Part shown: positions 26,601 through 33,595 of the stretch, piece after piece
Numbering within the stretch: position 1 is the stretch's first letter
How the letters are laid out: every line of letters starts with the position of its first letter
DNA from: a virus
Direction: 5' to 3' (one strand)
IMG/VR virus record: IMGVR_UViG_3300043446_004613
Span: 147,114-211,113 of that record
DNA length: 64,000 bases
The notes under the pieces: generated by a model
The model's input: only the letters and a program-made list of their open reading frames with translations
What the model was told of the DNA's origin: nothing
Database searches by the model: none
Program-made: the position numbers and the translations under genes

Positions 26601-26957
26601 CCGTTCCTATTCAAGTTTTACGCCGGGCGTGAAGCCTTTGGTGCGCATGGCGAGATGGATGTATGGCTCGATACTGACGGCGAATTTCCAAATTACTTCC
26701 GTGCAGGACAGTTCAGCGCCTTGTCCGTTGGAACATATCGGCGTGACGTGGCTCCAACAGACACGCACCGTAATAGCTTTGCCGTGGCTGCTTCGGAAAC
26801 GGTCGTAGATGCCGTATGGCCGCAGCTGGCGGTTGCTGCCGATGGTGAAGTCATTTCAGCCTACAATCCGACCGGTTATTTCGTATACGGAGGTAAAACC
26901 TTCAATGCTGTTGCACCTGATCCCGGTTTATCTTACTCGATCATCCGGCTGGCATGA
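23649..26957 (+). CDS. Large virion surface protein, beta-rich, adhesin-like
   Basis: 1102 residues from a GTG; GTAGTTA lies four bases upstream and the motif spans the previous stop. The N-terminal 180 residues carry two Ig/PKD-like repeats (YTLTVRLNGAVVLPLNWSVT; GENITAVIQARDSVGAPPQS; YRLRGTAYCNDGSQLSFDST). The middle is Tyr/Cys-rich, including a cluster CYTNPVYVPVFDGEGV and CQTPICGPAALYCY. No signal peptide or collagen repeat is seen. A tail fibre, baseplate or whisker role is the likely reading. It overlaps the convergent gene at 26933 by 25 bases. Confidence 0.6.
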   Translation: MIELFVNDAPLPASLAANANYTLTVRLNGAVVLPLNWSVTDGTSTVAEGASSPVKFQPVSPVPHTIVVRVMGEFDLPQTYAQTVNIVARGSSAQAGVNWSNLIFTPGENITAVIQARDSVGAPPQSILWTLYRNGVEVFKSSGSSVNYSGSASGLYRLRGTAYCNDGSQLSFDSTVQCSGSVNVRHNLPVPEFGGSLVYLGSVYTQTLAANGGTATSLPQQIASVTEEIFLLPGTTHWTFDIDPGAGPLADEVVLRTQKGNWCLNGLSGGLAGETVGYDYGYMPTYIPAPADQHLRITTDTFSVSSLTYSGYTSRLRLNCYRTVPQGIYRYERCTNSDLPGGEGRRNRRWAAIITEMDVQTDANTRLDRMGVGESLTHYTTVDATSVPLMNLATNGAPNPIQANTGLFYTDSNLYAFYESDGKYELSAHAIAAIEGVRPCCMSLLTFGNTRPLINNRIKRLTGKLSVYLTDGSVMAGSVINVTLLRQEGLASTIIPVNVTETAYADDSNTLLRVGQAEINISDFQFSETGLVMSFSVDESGVTDSTPNPLPTPISSPDNIYSPVWGRTVVYEGACYTNPVYVPVFDGEGVLVTPIGGCQTPICGPAALYCYTSLESPVTKINVAQPFGFPAPFVAYGAAPARCYGDPKAQAYYNGTNVSTAAFTGTQAIDLWAYQTTDFCGESYLYNACVASAAYAASLVVVYPTASTPHAYLSYGDRLYTFAGTVDDYGSRMLVSAADVMPALDCELNASVNGDSVVYIDTQTGIEVPVRFDHLAEGIAHYGVASEIIDDWNDGVTDGRRSVGLNRADTLIYSSTGTGKLIFDVGLAYPKSLVRERAGVLTAYTMPSATYRQLVQVIPGDKVYLRVSDAYGRLPHQLTGKTVAVSWQAIPALPRLYHAALLEYEGSSAINAVGFCAYTNQGEYVFYGTLPYKGSMSGPVNPDSIVTVTAEGTEYNLISASAVGDVNSYELTHLPDYAGQLLNGPFLFKFYAGREAFGAHGEMDVWLDTDGEFPNYFRAGQFSALSVGTYRRDVAPTDTHRNSFAVAASETVVDAVWPQLAVAADGEVISAYNPTGYFVYGGKTFNAVAPDPGLSYSIIRLA

Positions 26958-27505
26958 TTTAGAATCTCAGCGGCATCCTGCACGGTAGGTGGAGCGGCTT
27001 TCTTCGTGAAGGCGCTGCGGACTTTTTCGTCCTTTTCACAGATAATAGACAGCGCTCCCAGTACGTTTTCTACGATATAGCGGGCGATGTCCTGTTCCGT
27101 TTTGGGTACCGGCACGTAGATCACTTGATGATTTTCCACGATCAGCTGCACCGTAAGTTCTGCACCAAGTACATCACTGGCTTTTACGACTTTCGCGTTG
27201 ACCTTGTGGATCGGTGTACCGTCAGGCGCTTTGCCTACGACTTCATTCGTATAAGTGTAACCGGGGAAGGATGTAACAAAAGCAACACGCTGTGGTTCAG
27301 CTATTTTTAGATCGATAAGGATACCGGACTTTTCGTAGGCATACGTGGTTGTGCTTCCTTCCACGAGTGACGTGAATTCGCGCTGTTTCATAAACACATC
27401 GAGTGCCAGCAAGGCAAATCGATACTGCTGATGGCGCTGACCAGACAAGAGTCTGGCCTTGCTGTCTGAGGCCGCTAGGGAACTGCTTGCCGGTACTATG
27501 TCCAT
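26933..27505 (-). CDS. Hypothetical protein
   Basis: 190 residues starting at MDIVPASSSLAAS; GTTCTTA lies six bases before the ATG. Sequence: a helix (RHQQYRFALLALDVFMKQ), beta strands (TYAYEKSGILIDLKI; VAFVTSFPGYTY; LTVQLIVENHQVIYVPV), then helices (DIARYIVENVLGAL; KVRSAFTKK; DAAEILNHASRM). No family recognised. A terminator with a T-run ends only about 13 bases upstream of its ATG, so it must have its own start signal or rely on read-through. Convergent with the 1102-residue gene. Confidence 0.6.
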   Translation of the reverse strand: MDIVPASSSLAASDSKARLLSGQRHQQYRFALLALDVFMKQREFTSLVEGSTTTYAYEKSGILIDLKIAEPQRVAFVTSFPGYTYTNEVVGKAPDGTPIHKVNAKVVKASDVLGAELTVQLIVENHQVIYVPVPKTEQDIARYIVENVLGALSIICEKDEKVRSAFTKKAAPPTVQDAAEILNHASRMIE

Positions 27506-27518
27506 ACAGGCTAAGAAC

Positions 27519-27543
27519 AAAAAAGCCGCCCCGAAGGGCGGCT
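27519..27543 (-). terminator. Rho-independent terminator with UUCG tetraloop
   Basis: On the minus strand an 8-bp stem (AGCCGCCC...GGGCGGCT) closed by a C(UUCG)G tetraloop is followed directly by six T. It ends the gene at 27567-28094. The next minus-strand gene begins immediately after the T-run. Confidence 0.85.
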
Positions 27544-27566
27544 CGTGATCTACGCAGACGGCTCGA

Positions 27567-28094
27567 TTAGATGGTCGTGCCGTTGGGATTGATGTTACCG
27601 GGGCCTGCGTTGATGTTGGCAACGGTAGAGGCTGGGCCAGTAACAGAACCCCACTGCTTGATGAGTTCGTTGCGGCACCAACCTTCGTCGTAGCCCCAAG
27701 CGCGGCGGCCCGTGGCAACGATGTCGATCTGCGCACCGCGCAGGTCGGACTTGTTGCGAAGAACAGCCGAGATGTTGACGGAGGTGTTGCCAGAGCCGAA
27801 GAACGCCACGCGCTTGCTAACAAGCGTGTAGTGACGGGTGACAGTACCACCGGGAGCCACTGCGAAGCCACGGAATCCAGCAGTGAACGGAGACGCGGTG
27901 TAGGTCGTGTCGATTGTGGCGAAGCCGGAGGGCGACGTTGTACCGTCATATTGACCGAGACGGATGTAAGCGGTGTTAGGCCCCGTGTTTTCAAACACGA
28001 AGTCGATTGCGCCCAGCCGGTCATTGGCGGATTCGGCATAACCTTGGAACACGTTGGCGTCAACGCCGAACGGTACAGAGGATACTTGGTTCAT
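27567..28094 (-). CDS. Probable abundant virion/decoration protein
   Basis: 175 residues, beta-rich and Gly/Ser/Thr-rich: AIDFVFENTGPNTAYIRLGQ, FRGFAVAPGGTVTRHYTLVS, RVAFFGSGNTSVNISAVLRN. The pattern of Asn-rich strands followed by 'gg...' turns resembles small surface proteins such as decoration or head proteins. The gene stands alone: it has a CAA-repeat leader and a very stable terminator, so strong monocistronic expression is likely. A relative in style is 10232-10585. Confidence 0.55.
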   Translation of the reverse strand: MNQVSSVPFGVDANVFQGYAESANDRLGAIDFVFENTGPNTAYIRLGQYDGTTSPSGFATIDTTYTASPFTAGFRGFAVAPGGTVTRHYTLVSKRVAFFGSGNTSVNISAVLRNKSDLRGAQIDIVATGRRAWGYDEGWCRNELIKQWGSVTGPASTVANINAGPGNINPNGTTI

Positions 28095-28130
28095 AGTGAT
28101 GTTTTGGTTTGTTGTTGTTGTTGTTTATCA
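28095..28130 (-). promoter_or_regulatory. CAA-repeat untranslated leader
   Basis: On the minus strand the 5' leader reads AACAACAACAACAACAAACC just before the ATG at 28094. It is unstructured and lacks any Shine-Dalgarno sequence or the GTTCTTA/GTAGTTA motifs. Unstructured CAA tracts are known to enhance translation in other systems. Confidence 0.5.
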
Positions 28131-28222
28131 GCCAGCCACATGACCGGCATTTGTTGCACCATAACAACGTGTTCACTGCCTACTGCATCGAACACTGTTG
28201 AAATTCAATGCGCTTAGACGTA

Positions 28223-29245
28223 TCAGCCATTCAATACGTGCCCGCTCATCTCGATCATCTCATCTTCATTCAGGCTGATTCCAACTTTTGATGGCGGTAC
28301 TGACTTCAAATAGCGGCGAAGCGTGCCTTCAAACGAGAAATCCGTTTGTTCCGTCTGCTCCTCTGGTGCCTGTTCTTCGTATTTGTATTCGGCGACTGCG
28401 CGGTTGAACAGCGGATGCCGGAAAAACTGCTCGGATTCGTCGTGGCTGGTCAGCACGACGCGGTAGCGATCCTCGCTGGCTGTGCCTACAGAAGTCATGA
28501 ACTCTGTCAGCGACAGCGTGCGGTATTGCGGGTATCCGGTAAGAGGAACCCACTTCACGGAACAGGTATCAGTGTCTACAATAGCGACGCGCTTATCTTG
28601 ACCGGCTTCACCCCAGTCCTGCTGAAAAGGTGAGCCGATATAGTGGATTTTACTCGTGAGTGACTGGGGCATGTGAATGTGTCCCATCAGCACTAGGTTG
28701 CACGCAGAAAGCAACTTTTGCGGCACGCCTGTCAGCGCTTTGGCATTATTGAAAAAGGAGCCTTCAATCTCAAAGTGCCCGAATAATATAACCGGGCCTG
28801 CACAAGCACCGAGTTTTTTATCGATCCACTCACAGAGCTTCTTATAGTCGCCGGGATAGGATGCAAAAAGCAGGTTCACGTCGTCTACTATTTCGTGCCG
28901 ATAGCGGTCAACTACGGTAAAGCTGTGGTCGAACAAACGGCGATTGTTGACCGAAGCATCGCGTAGGTATTGCTCATGGTTTCCGGTCAGTTTCCAGCGC
29001 GGGCAGTCTGGCAGACCAGCGATGCCCGAGCCAAGTACCTCAACAGTCGTCATCGGTATCGATGACCGATCATCTGTTGTGTCCCCTAGATCGACTATTC
29101 CATCGCAACCTTCCGCCGTGTATATCTCGGCGATGTCCTTAAAGAACTTTTGCGTTCGATAGTGCTGGAGTGTTGTGTTGGGCTTCGTGAAGCAGAGTTC
29201 GTCGCCGTCAGTGGCCTGTAGATCAGCGTAGCATAGCAGTTTCAT
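28223..29245 (-). CDS. Recombination nuclease subunit, SbcD/Mre11-like (T4 gp47-like)
   Basis: 340 residues; ATG at 29245 (MKLLCYADLQATDGD), six bases after GTTCTTA. Calcineurin-type phosphoesterase motifs are in order: YADLQAT (the usual His is replaced by Gln-Ala), DLGDTTDDR, TGNHEQ, ILFGHFEIEG, and LMGHIHMPQ, followed by the capping domain (IGSPFQQDWGEAGQDKRVAI). T4 gp47 and SbcD are the nuclease halves of recombination complexes; the ATPase partner (gp46/SbcC) is not in this window. Divergent from 29327. Confidence 0.85.
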   Translation of the reverse strand: MKLLCYADLQATDGDELCFTKPNTTLQHYRTQKFFKDIAEIYTAEGCDGIVDLGDTTDDRSSIPMTTVEVLGSGIAGLPDCPRWKLTGNHEQYLRDASVNNRRLFDHSFTVVDRYRHEIVDDVNLLFASYPGDYKKLCEWIDKKLGACAGPVILFGHFEIEGSFFNNAKALTGVPQKLLSACNLVLMGHIHMPQSLTSKIHYIGSPFQQDWGEAGQDKRVAIVDTDTCSVKWVPLTGYPQYRTLSLTEFMTSVGTASEDRYRVVLTSHDESEQFFRHPLFNRAVAEYKYEEQAPEEQTEQTDFSFEGTLRRYLKSVPPSKVGISLNEDEMIEMSGHVLNG

Positions 29246-29326
29246 GCTTTTTAAGAACAGCGTCTGCTTGAAGTTCAATCAGGAAAGATGCGTTAAGGGG
29301 TTTGCTGTTATTGGTTCTTATTGAAA
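29246..29326. promoter_or_regulatory. Divergent promoter-type region with back-to-back GTTCTTA
   Basis: This 81-base divergent gap carries GTTCTTA on the minus strand (29252-29258, six bases before the nuclease ATG) and GTTCTTA on the plus strand (29314-29320, six bases before the GTG at 29327). The symmetrical layout shows the heptamer follows gene orientation rather than random position. Confidence 0.5.
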
Positions 29327-29548
29327 GTGGAACTTACATTGATGACAAAGCTATATTCACTGGCTGTAAACAGACAGGAAGTCTGTCGGGTCGAAATTGA
29401 AGCCCCGGCATGGCTGCCGGTAACGCCGCGTGTACCGAAAGAATGGCTGCGCGGAGTCGTCACCAAGGCGCTTCACCGCTATTTTTCTGAGTCGTCCCTG
29501 TATTTAGATTGTCATGACCGAAGCACGCGCAGCACAATTTTTAATTGA
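29327..29548 (+). CDS. Small hypothetical protein
   Basis: 73 residues if started at the GTG six bases after GTTCTTA (MELTLMTKLYSLAVN); an ATG at 29342 gives 68. Contains RVEIEAPAWLPVTPRVPKEW and a helix (LRGVVTKALHRYFS). Its last 35 bases overlap the next gene in a different frame. No family recognised. Confidence 0.5.
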   Translation: MELTLMTKLYSLAVNRQEVCRVEIEAPAWLPVTPRVPKEWLRGVVTKALHRYFSESSLYLDCHDRSTRSTIFN

Positions 29549-29891
29549 AGACCTGCCCTTTAAGCTCAAGAAAGCAGGGGCAGACGAGAAAGTCTCAGCC
29601 GTAGCCAACCGGATGGCTTTGCAGGTCTTTAGTGTCCCTTCGTTGCAGGCTTTTCTTTCTGACTGGAGCGTCACCGATAAAGGCTGTTCTGACGGTGCCG
29701 TGAAAGTTCAGCTGGACTTTTTGCGTTTGCCGCAGGAAATCATCCCCGAGCTTGAGAAATTACTGTGCGTTGACCAGTTCAAGAACCACCGGCTGCTAAA
29801 ATACATCAAGAACGGTCAAGCGCGTACAGGGCTGGAGATTGAGATCAGCCCGAAAGACCTGCCGGGTACGCCTTACAACTATGCCTTCTGA
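29514..29891 (+). CDS. Hypothetical protein
   Basis: 125 residues. Mostly helical: ARAAQFLIEDLPFKLKKAG, KVSAVANRMALQVF, SVPSLQAFLSDWSV, then strands (AVKVQLDFLRLPQEII) and a helix (ELEKLLCVDQFKNHRLLKY). No family recognised. It overlaps the genes on either side and seems part of a three-gene unit led by GTTCTTA at 29314. Confidence 0.6.
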   Translation: MTEARAAQFLIEDLPFKLKKAGADEKVSAVANRMALQVFSVPSLQAFLSDWSVTDKGCSDGAVKVQLDFLRLPQEIIPELEKLLCVDQFKNHRLLKYIKNGQARTGLEIEISPKDLPGTPYNYAF

Positions 29892-30189
29892 TGAAGCCAA
29901 GAAAGTGGCAGGCACCTACGTTCCCGATGAAGTGAACAAGCTGTCAGAAACGATGGCTTGGCTTACCAAGGAATGTCGTTCTGGCTCTCTTTCTGAGCAC
30001 GTAGCTCAATTCTGCAACGAGCAGCGTGAGTTTATAGACAAATCGCTGGTGATCGTTGAAAACGTCACCAGCGACTGTATACACTGTAGAATTCCCTGCC
30101 GCTGCTACGACCACGAAGATGCAGGCACTTTTCCGGTCGATGTCCGCTTCACGCTTAATCCGAAGACGGGGGCGTGTGCTCGGATTTAA
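29881..30189 (+). CDS. Small cysteine-rich protein
   Basis: 102 residues, starting at the ATG at 29881 (MPSDEAKKVAGTY), which overlaps the previous gene by 11 bases. Helical N-terminus (EVNKLSETMAWLTKECR; EHVAQFCNEQREFIDKS), then a compact motif DCIHCRIPCRCYDHED with four Cys and a His that could bind zinc, and a short strand end. The C-terminus overlaps the convergent RHH gene by four bases. Function unknown. Confidence 0.55.
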   Translation: MPSDEAKKVAGTYVPDEVNKLSETMAWLTKECRSGSLSEHVAQFCNEQREFIDKSLVIVENVTSDCIHCRIPCRCYDHEDAGTFPVDVRFTLNPKTGACARI

Positions 30190-30446
30190 CCGATCTTTTC
30201 GTGGTCAACCAGACGATCTGCCGGATTTTTGTATACAAGGCGGCCATCAATGAAGTCATTGACCACCTTACGGGCCTGTTGATTCAGTGAATTCACGCCG
30301 GTAGCTTCGCCGCGCTCGAAGATTTCGGAAAGCTTGCCGTGCTTGTCGCCGCTGAGGCGGAAGCTGACAACGTGTGGATGTGTGATCGCCTCGCGTTGAA
30401 CGGCGGCGCTTTTCTTTGTTTTTGGTGCTTTAGTGTTTTTAGCCAT
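30186..30446 (-). CDS. Ribbon-helix-helix-type DNA-binding protein
   Basis: 86 residues; ATG at 30446 (MAKNTKAPKTKK), five bases after GTTCTTA. A basic N-terminal arm is followed by VVSFRLSGDKHGKLSEI, the strand and first helix of an RHH fold, and then TGVNSLNQQARKVVNDFI, the second helix with the usual 'G.S.nq.ar' turn. Likely a dimeric DNA-binding regulator of neighbouring genes. It is divergent from the portal gene and could act on the 52-base gap between them. Confidence 0.6.
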   Translation of the reverse strand: MAKNTKAPKTKKSAAVQREAITHPHVVSFRLSGDKHGKLSEIFERGEATGVNSLNQQARKVVNDFIDGRLVYKNPADRLVDHEKIG

Positions 30447-30498
30447 ACCTCTAAGAACAGCATTTTGAGAATTTTCTGTTCTCGTAGTTAAAGATATT
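30447..30498. promoter_or_regulatory. Divergent region with both heptamer classes
   Basis: Between the RHH gene and the portal gene, the minus strand has GTTCTTA (30452-30458) and the plus strand has GTAGTTA (30484-30490, eight bases before the portal ATG). An AT-rich stretch (GAGAATTTTCTGTTCTC) with an imperfect inverted repeat lies between them, a possible operator. Confidence 0.45.
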
Positions 30499-32472
30499 AT
30501 GGCTGATACCAAAACCAGCAGTTTGTTGCGCTACATGGGACTTACGGGTTCGAGTGGGGCGCACACCGGTTCTCTAGTGCCTCGTGCCCAAACGCCCGAC
30601 GCCGATCAACGGCTATGGCAGGAATTTCAAGATGCCGGTCGTGTAAGCGATCCTGAAATCTGGACGAAGTTCAATTCCATGATGAAGCGTCCGACGACGT
30701 TCGACGCGATGCTTCAGATGTGGGATGAGATGAGTCAGTGGGACTTGCTGGCGGCAGCGCTCGTCGAAATTGTCGATGAAGCAACGCAGGCCGATGCCAA
30801 CAGCCCCGGCACGTTATGGTACCAGTGCAACGATACGGCTTTTGAGGAAGAACTGAACGACATGCTTGTTCGCCTCGATGTCGAGTCCTTGATTCAATCT
30901 CAGGTCTGGTATATCGCCGCGATGGGTAATCACTTCGAGAAATTGGAGTACGCACCGCACGACGGCATCATCGGGATGTCTTTTGTTCACCCAATGGAGA
31001 TGCGTCGCTACTGGCTGGAGCGCAACCGCAAATGTATCGGATTCCGCTGGCTAAACCATAAACCGAACAAAGAAGACGTTTTTGTACAGCCCGACAACTC
31101 GACGCCGGTTGAACGTGTTTCAATGGCCAGCGGCCAGAACGTCGAAGATTTGTGGTATCCGTGGGATTTTATGCACTTTCGCCGCATGTTCCGCATGCGC
31201 ATGAGTGAGCACGGTGAACCAATTTTTTCTGAAGCTGACGGCATCTATAAGAAGCTGCGCTTAGCTGTTGACCAGATGGTCGTCTGCCGTGCGCAAGTTC
31301 AACCTGATCGTTACGCGGTCAGCATCGACACACAAGAGCAACCGCCGATTGAGCAAATGAAAACGGTGCAGCGCTGGCGTCAGACGCTACGCAGCAAGCT
31401 GGCGTTCGGGCAGGTTGGATCGCCGAACGAGATGAATAGTGCCAGTGACTTTACGGCTTATTACAACGCGCTGGCTTTGGACACCATGCTGTACATTGCA
31501 CAGCCCAAAGGTTTCAACAACGTCATCACCAAGCTGCCCGGTACAGCAGACGTGCCTGATGTATACGACATCGAGCTTTTAACCGACCTTTTCTACAGCA
31601 TCATCGGCATGCCAAAGTCATGGTTCAGTAACCAAGGTGGTGGCGGCGGTGGCGGCGGTGAAACACCGTCCGGTCGTGCGTTGCTCGCTCAAGACATCCG
31701 TTTCCTGCGCAAGATCAAGTCCATCCGCAAGCCGATTACCAACTGTTACCAGTGGCTGGCTTACTTCCACGCCGTACTGAAAGGCAAGGATGTCAGCAAG
31801 CTCGACATCAAGGCCATGATGCCTCAGATCGGCAGTCTGGAAGAGCAGATGAAGATGGAAATGCTCGGTATCCAAGCCGACATCTTGCAGAAGCTAGGTG
31901 ACGTCATGGAGCAGTACAAGTTGCCCAAGGAAGCGTGGATTGACGTCGTTTTCAAGCGCTACATGCACCTTCCAGACGAAGTTGTTTCTGTTTTCATGAC
32001 GGCGCTGCCCTCTGAAATCGAGCAGCAGGAAGAGAGTCTTGGTCGCAAGGGTGCGCCCAAGATGGATAAACTGATCGAAGAGATCAACGCCAAGATCGGC
32101 AATAGCCGTGAAGGTCAGGCAGCCATGAACATGCTGCGGGAGGTCTACTACAAAGAGAAGTTGCCGCAGGAACCGAAGACCAAGTGGACAAAGGAACGTG
32201 TCCTTGAGCGTGCGCCGATGAAAGAGAACGACGTTGTTGTATCAAGCTTTGGTCGCCATCCGTTTGAGCTTAAACGCCGCACAAATTCTGACGGAAAACT
32301 CTCCGAGAGCAAAGTCGGCGAAAATGGTGCTGCCGGGGTCATCCAAGCCAAAGTCGATGCTAAGTCTGCGGGCTGGGACGATGACGGCGCTACGAAGCCT
32401 GTCAACGAGTCACAATCAGGTTCCGGCGAGGGCATGGGCGGCCCGTCCGTGTACCGTAAATGGATCGGCTAA
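30499..32472 (+). CDS. Portal protein (gp20-like)
   Basis: 657 residues. Features of T4-type portals: an N-terminal helical region with FNSMMKRPTTFDAMLQMWDE, the wing segment (WYIAAMGNHFEKLEYAPHDG; SFVHPMEMRRYWL), and the clip/stem region DIELLTDLFYSIIGMPKSWF followed by SGRALLAQDIRFLRKIKSIR. A run of eight glycines (about residue 380) sits at the place of a known variable tunnel-loop insertion. The C-terminus is charged and disordered. It forms the dodecameric vertex for DNA packaging. GTAGTTA lies eight bases before the ATG. The next gene overlaps by one base. Confidence 0.92.
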   Translation: MADTKTSSLLRYMGLTGSSGAHTGSLVPRAQTPDADQRLWQEFQDAGRVSDPEIWTKFNSMMKRPTTFDAMLQMWDEMSQWDLLAAALVEIVDEATQADANSPGTLWYQCNDTAFEEELNDMLVRLDVESLIQSQVWYIAAMGNHFEKLEYAPHDGIIGMSFVHPMEMRRYWLERNRKCIGFRWLNHKPNKEDVFVQPDNSTPVERVSMASGQNVEDLWYPWDFMHFRRMFRMRMSEHGEPIFSEADGIYKKLRLAVDQMVVCRAQVQPDRYAVSIDTQEQPPIEQMKTVQRWRQTLRSKLAFGQVGSPNEMNSASDFTAYYNALALDTMLYIAQPKGFNNVITKLPGTADVPDVYDIELLTDLFYSIIGMPKSWFSNQGGGGGGGGETPSGRALLAQDIRFLRKIKSIRKPITNCYQWLAYFHAVLKGKDVSKLDIKAMMPQIGSLEEQMKMEMLGIQADILQKLGDVMEQYKLPKEAWIDVVFKRYMHLPDEVVSVFMTALPSEIEQQEESLGRKGAPKMDKLIEEINAKIGNSREGQAAMNMLREVYYKEKLPQEPKTKWTKERVLERAPMKENDVVVSSFGRHPFELKRRTNSDGKLSESKVGENGAAGVIQAKVDAKSAGWDDDGATKPVNESQSGSGEGMGGPSVYRKWIG

Positions 32473-33233
32473 TGTCACTGCGCATAACCAACTTAAACGG
32501 GGTAAACCTCATCGAGCAACCACCAGAGACGGTAGCAGTTGCTGCTTATCCGGTAACCGGCGGTGCCGCAAACATCCAGTGTTTGTTGATTGAGGACTCA
32601 GCCCTGCCGGTTGACTACATCACCGGTACGCTTTACTGGGATGATGGCTCATTACCGGTTGTATACAACGGTACCAGCGCAGGCACGATTGTCATTGATG
32701 CGACCCGTAACCTACAGCCCGGACAATACGTGGCGCGGGTGGAGGCGCACAATTATGCGGTGATACCGGAGGACTGCGGACGACCGCACTGGAACACTGT
32801 CAGCGTAAACTTTGGATTCTATGTCCAACCGATTGATAAGCAACCGGTCAAGACGCCGTTGATCTACGGCCCGATTCTGCCAAAGGACACCGGTTATCCG
32901 AACCAAGACCAATGGAACTGGAATCGCGGTGAAGACATTGAGATTCTTGCTTCTTCTGTAAAGATGCTGCTCACCACGCGCAAAGGCGAGCGGATCATGC
33001 AGCCGGGTTACGGTACCAATCTGCACGCCATCTTGTTCGAGCTTCAGACCACCGGTATTGAAACATTGGTTCAGCAAGAGATTGTAGACGCGCTGGTGCT
33101 TTGGGAGCCTCGTGTGAGTTTACGTTCTATACTTGTGGAACGAACGGCAGAACGTGACGTAACAGTGACTGCCGATTTCGTCAGTAAACTGAACCAACGG
33201 GATTTTACGATCCCAATGACATTCAACACGTGA
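32472..33233 (+). CDS. Baseplate wedge protein (gp25/W-like) with N-terminal beta domain
   Basis: 253 residues from the ATG overlapping the portal stop (TAATG). Residues 1-130 form a beta domain (VDYITGTLYWDDGSLPVVYN; TRNLQPGQYVARVEAHNYAV), not typical of gp25. Residues about 155-250 match gp25: EDIEILASSVKMLLTTRKGE, RIMQPGYGTNLHAILFE, ETLVQQEIVDALVLWEPRVS, ending in a VTVTADFVSKL strand. gp25 proteins link the wedge and sheath. The extra N-terminal domain is a fusion. The next gene starts by GTGA overlap. Confidence 0.85.
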   Translation: MSLRITNLNGVNLIEQPPETVAVAAYPVTGGAANIQCLLIEDSALPVDYITGTLYWDDGSLPVVYNGTSAGTIVIDATRNLQPGQYVARVEAHNYAVIPEDCGRPHWNTVSVNFGFYVQPIDKQPVKTPLIYGPILPKDTGYPNQDQWNWNRGEDIEILASSVKMLLTTRKGERIMQPGYGTNLHAILFELQTTGIETLVQQEIVDALVLWEPRVSLRSILVERTAERDVTVTADFVSKLNQRDFTIPMTFNT

Positions 33234-33589
33234 ACGAAATTGACGCGAAAACGTTTGACCGGCGGACTTTTATCGATCGGTACATGAAAGAAGGTGGATT
33301 GACGTACAGTCAAGCCTGCCGCCTGCACACCGTAACCTGTAACGTATTTGAAGAGGCTATCATCACCGGCAGTAAAGTTACCATCGGGCGTGTTGGAGCC
33401 ATCGTTCCCTGCTGGCGTTCACCGCGAGAAATCCAGATGCACTTTCGGCGGACGGGCCAGAAGGTCGAAAAAGGTGTTCACCGCACTTTTTTCATGGACG
33501 GACGCTACGAGTTCAAGTTCCGCCTCTACCGGCGATTCTTGGAATCTCGGAACCTAAAGTGGATGGTAGATATGCCGGTCAGTAGTTAA
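33230..33589 (+). CDS. HU/IHF-fold DNA-binding-like protein
   Basis: 119 residues from a GTG overlapping the previous stop. DRRTFIDRYMKEGGLTYSQA looks like the helical half of HU (the 'k.dlid.....glsk..a' pattern), and CNVFEEAIITGSKVTIGRVG followed by IVPCWRSPREIQMHFR fits the strand arm region. The C-terminus adds a basic segment (FKFRLYRRFLESRNLKW). HU-like proteins of large phages can be packaged or act in genome compaction. Position between a wedge gene and a fibre gene suggests a late, virion-related role. Confidence 0.5.
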   Translation: MNEIDAKTFDRRTFIDRYMKEGGLTYSQACRLHTVTCNVFEEAIITGSKVTIGRVGAIVPCWRSPREIQMHFRRTGQKVEKGVHRTFFMDGRYEFKFRLYRRFLESRNLKWMVDMPVSS

Positions 33590-33595
33590 AAGCGT

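Noticed and set aside
26933-28063. A 376-codon minus-strand frame reading through the terminator
   Set aside because: Its first 186 codons are out of frame with the real 175-residue gene and would cross a strong terminator; the real gene starts at 27505 after GTTCTTA.
28100-28120. GTT trinucleotide run considered as a microsatellite or phase-variation tract
   Set aside because: It lies outside the reading frame and is only a few units long; it is better read as the CAA leader of the minus-strand gene.
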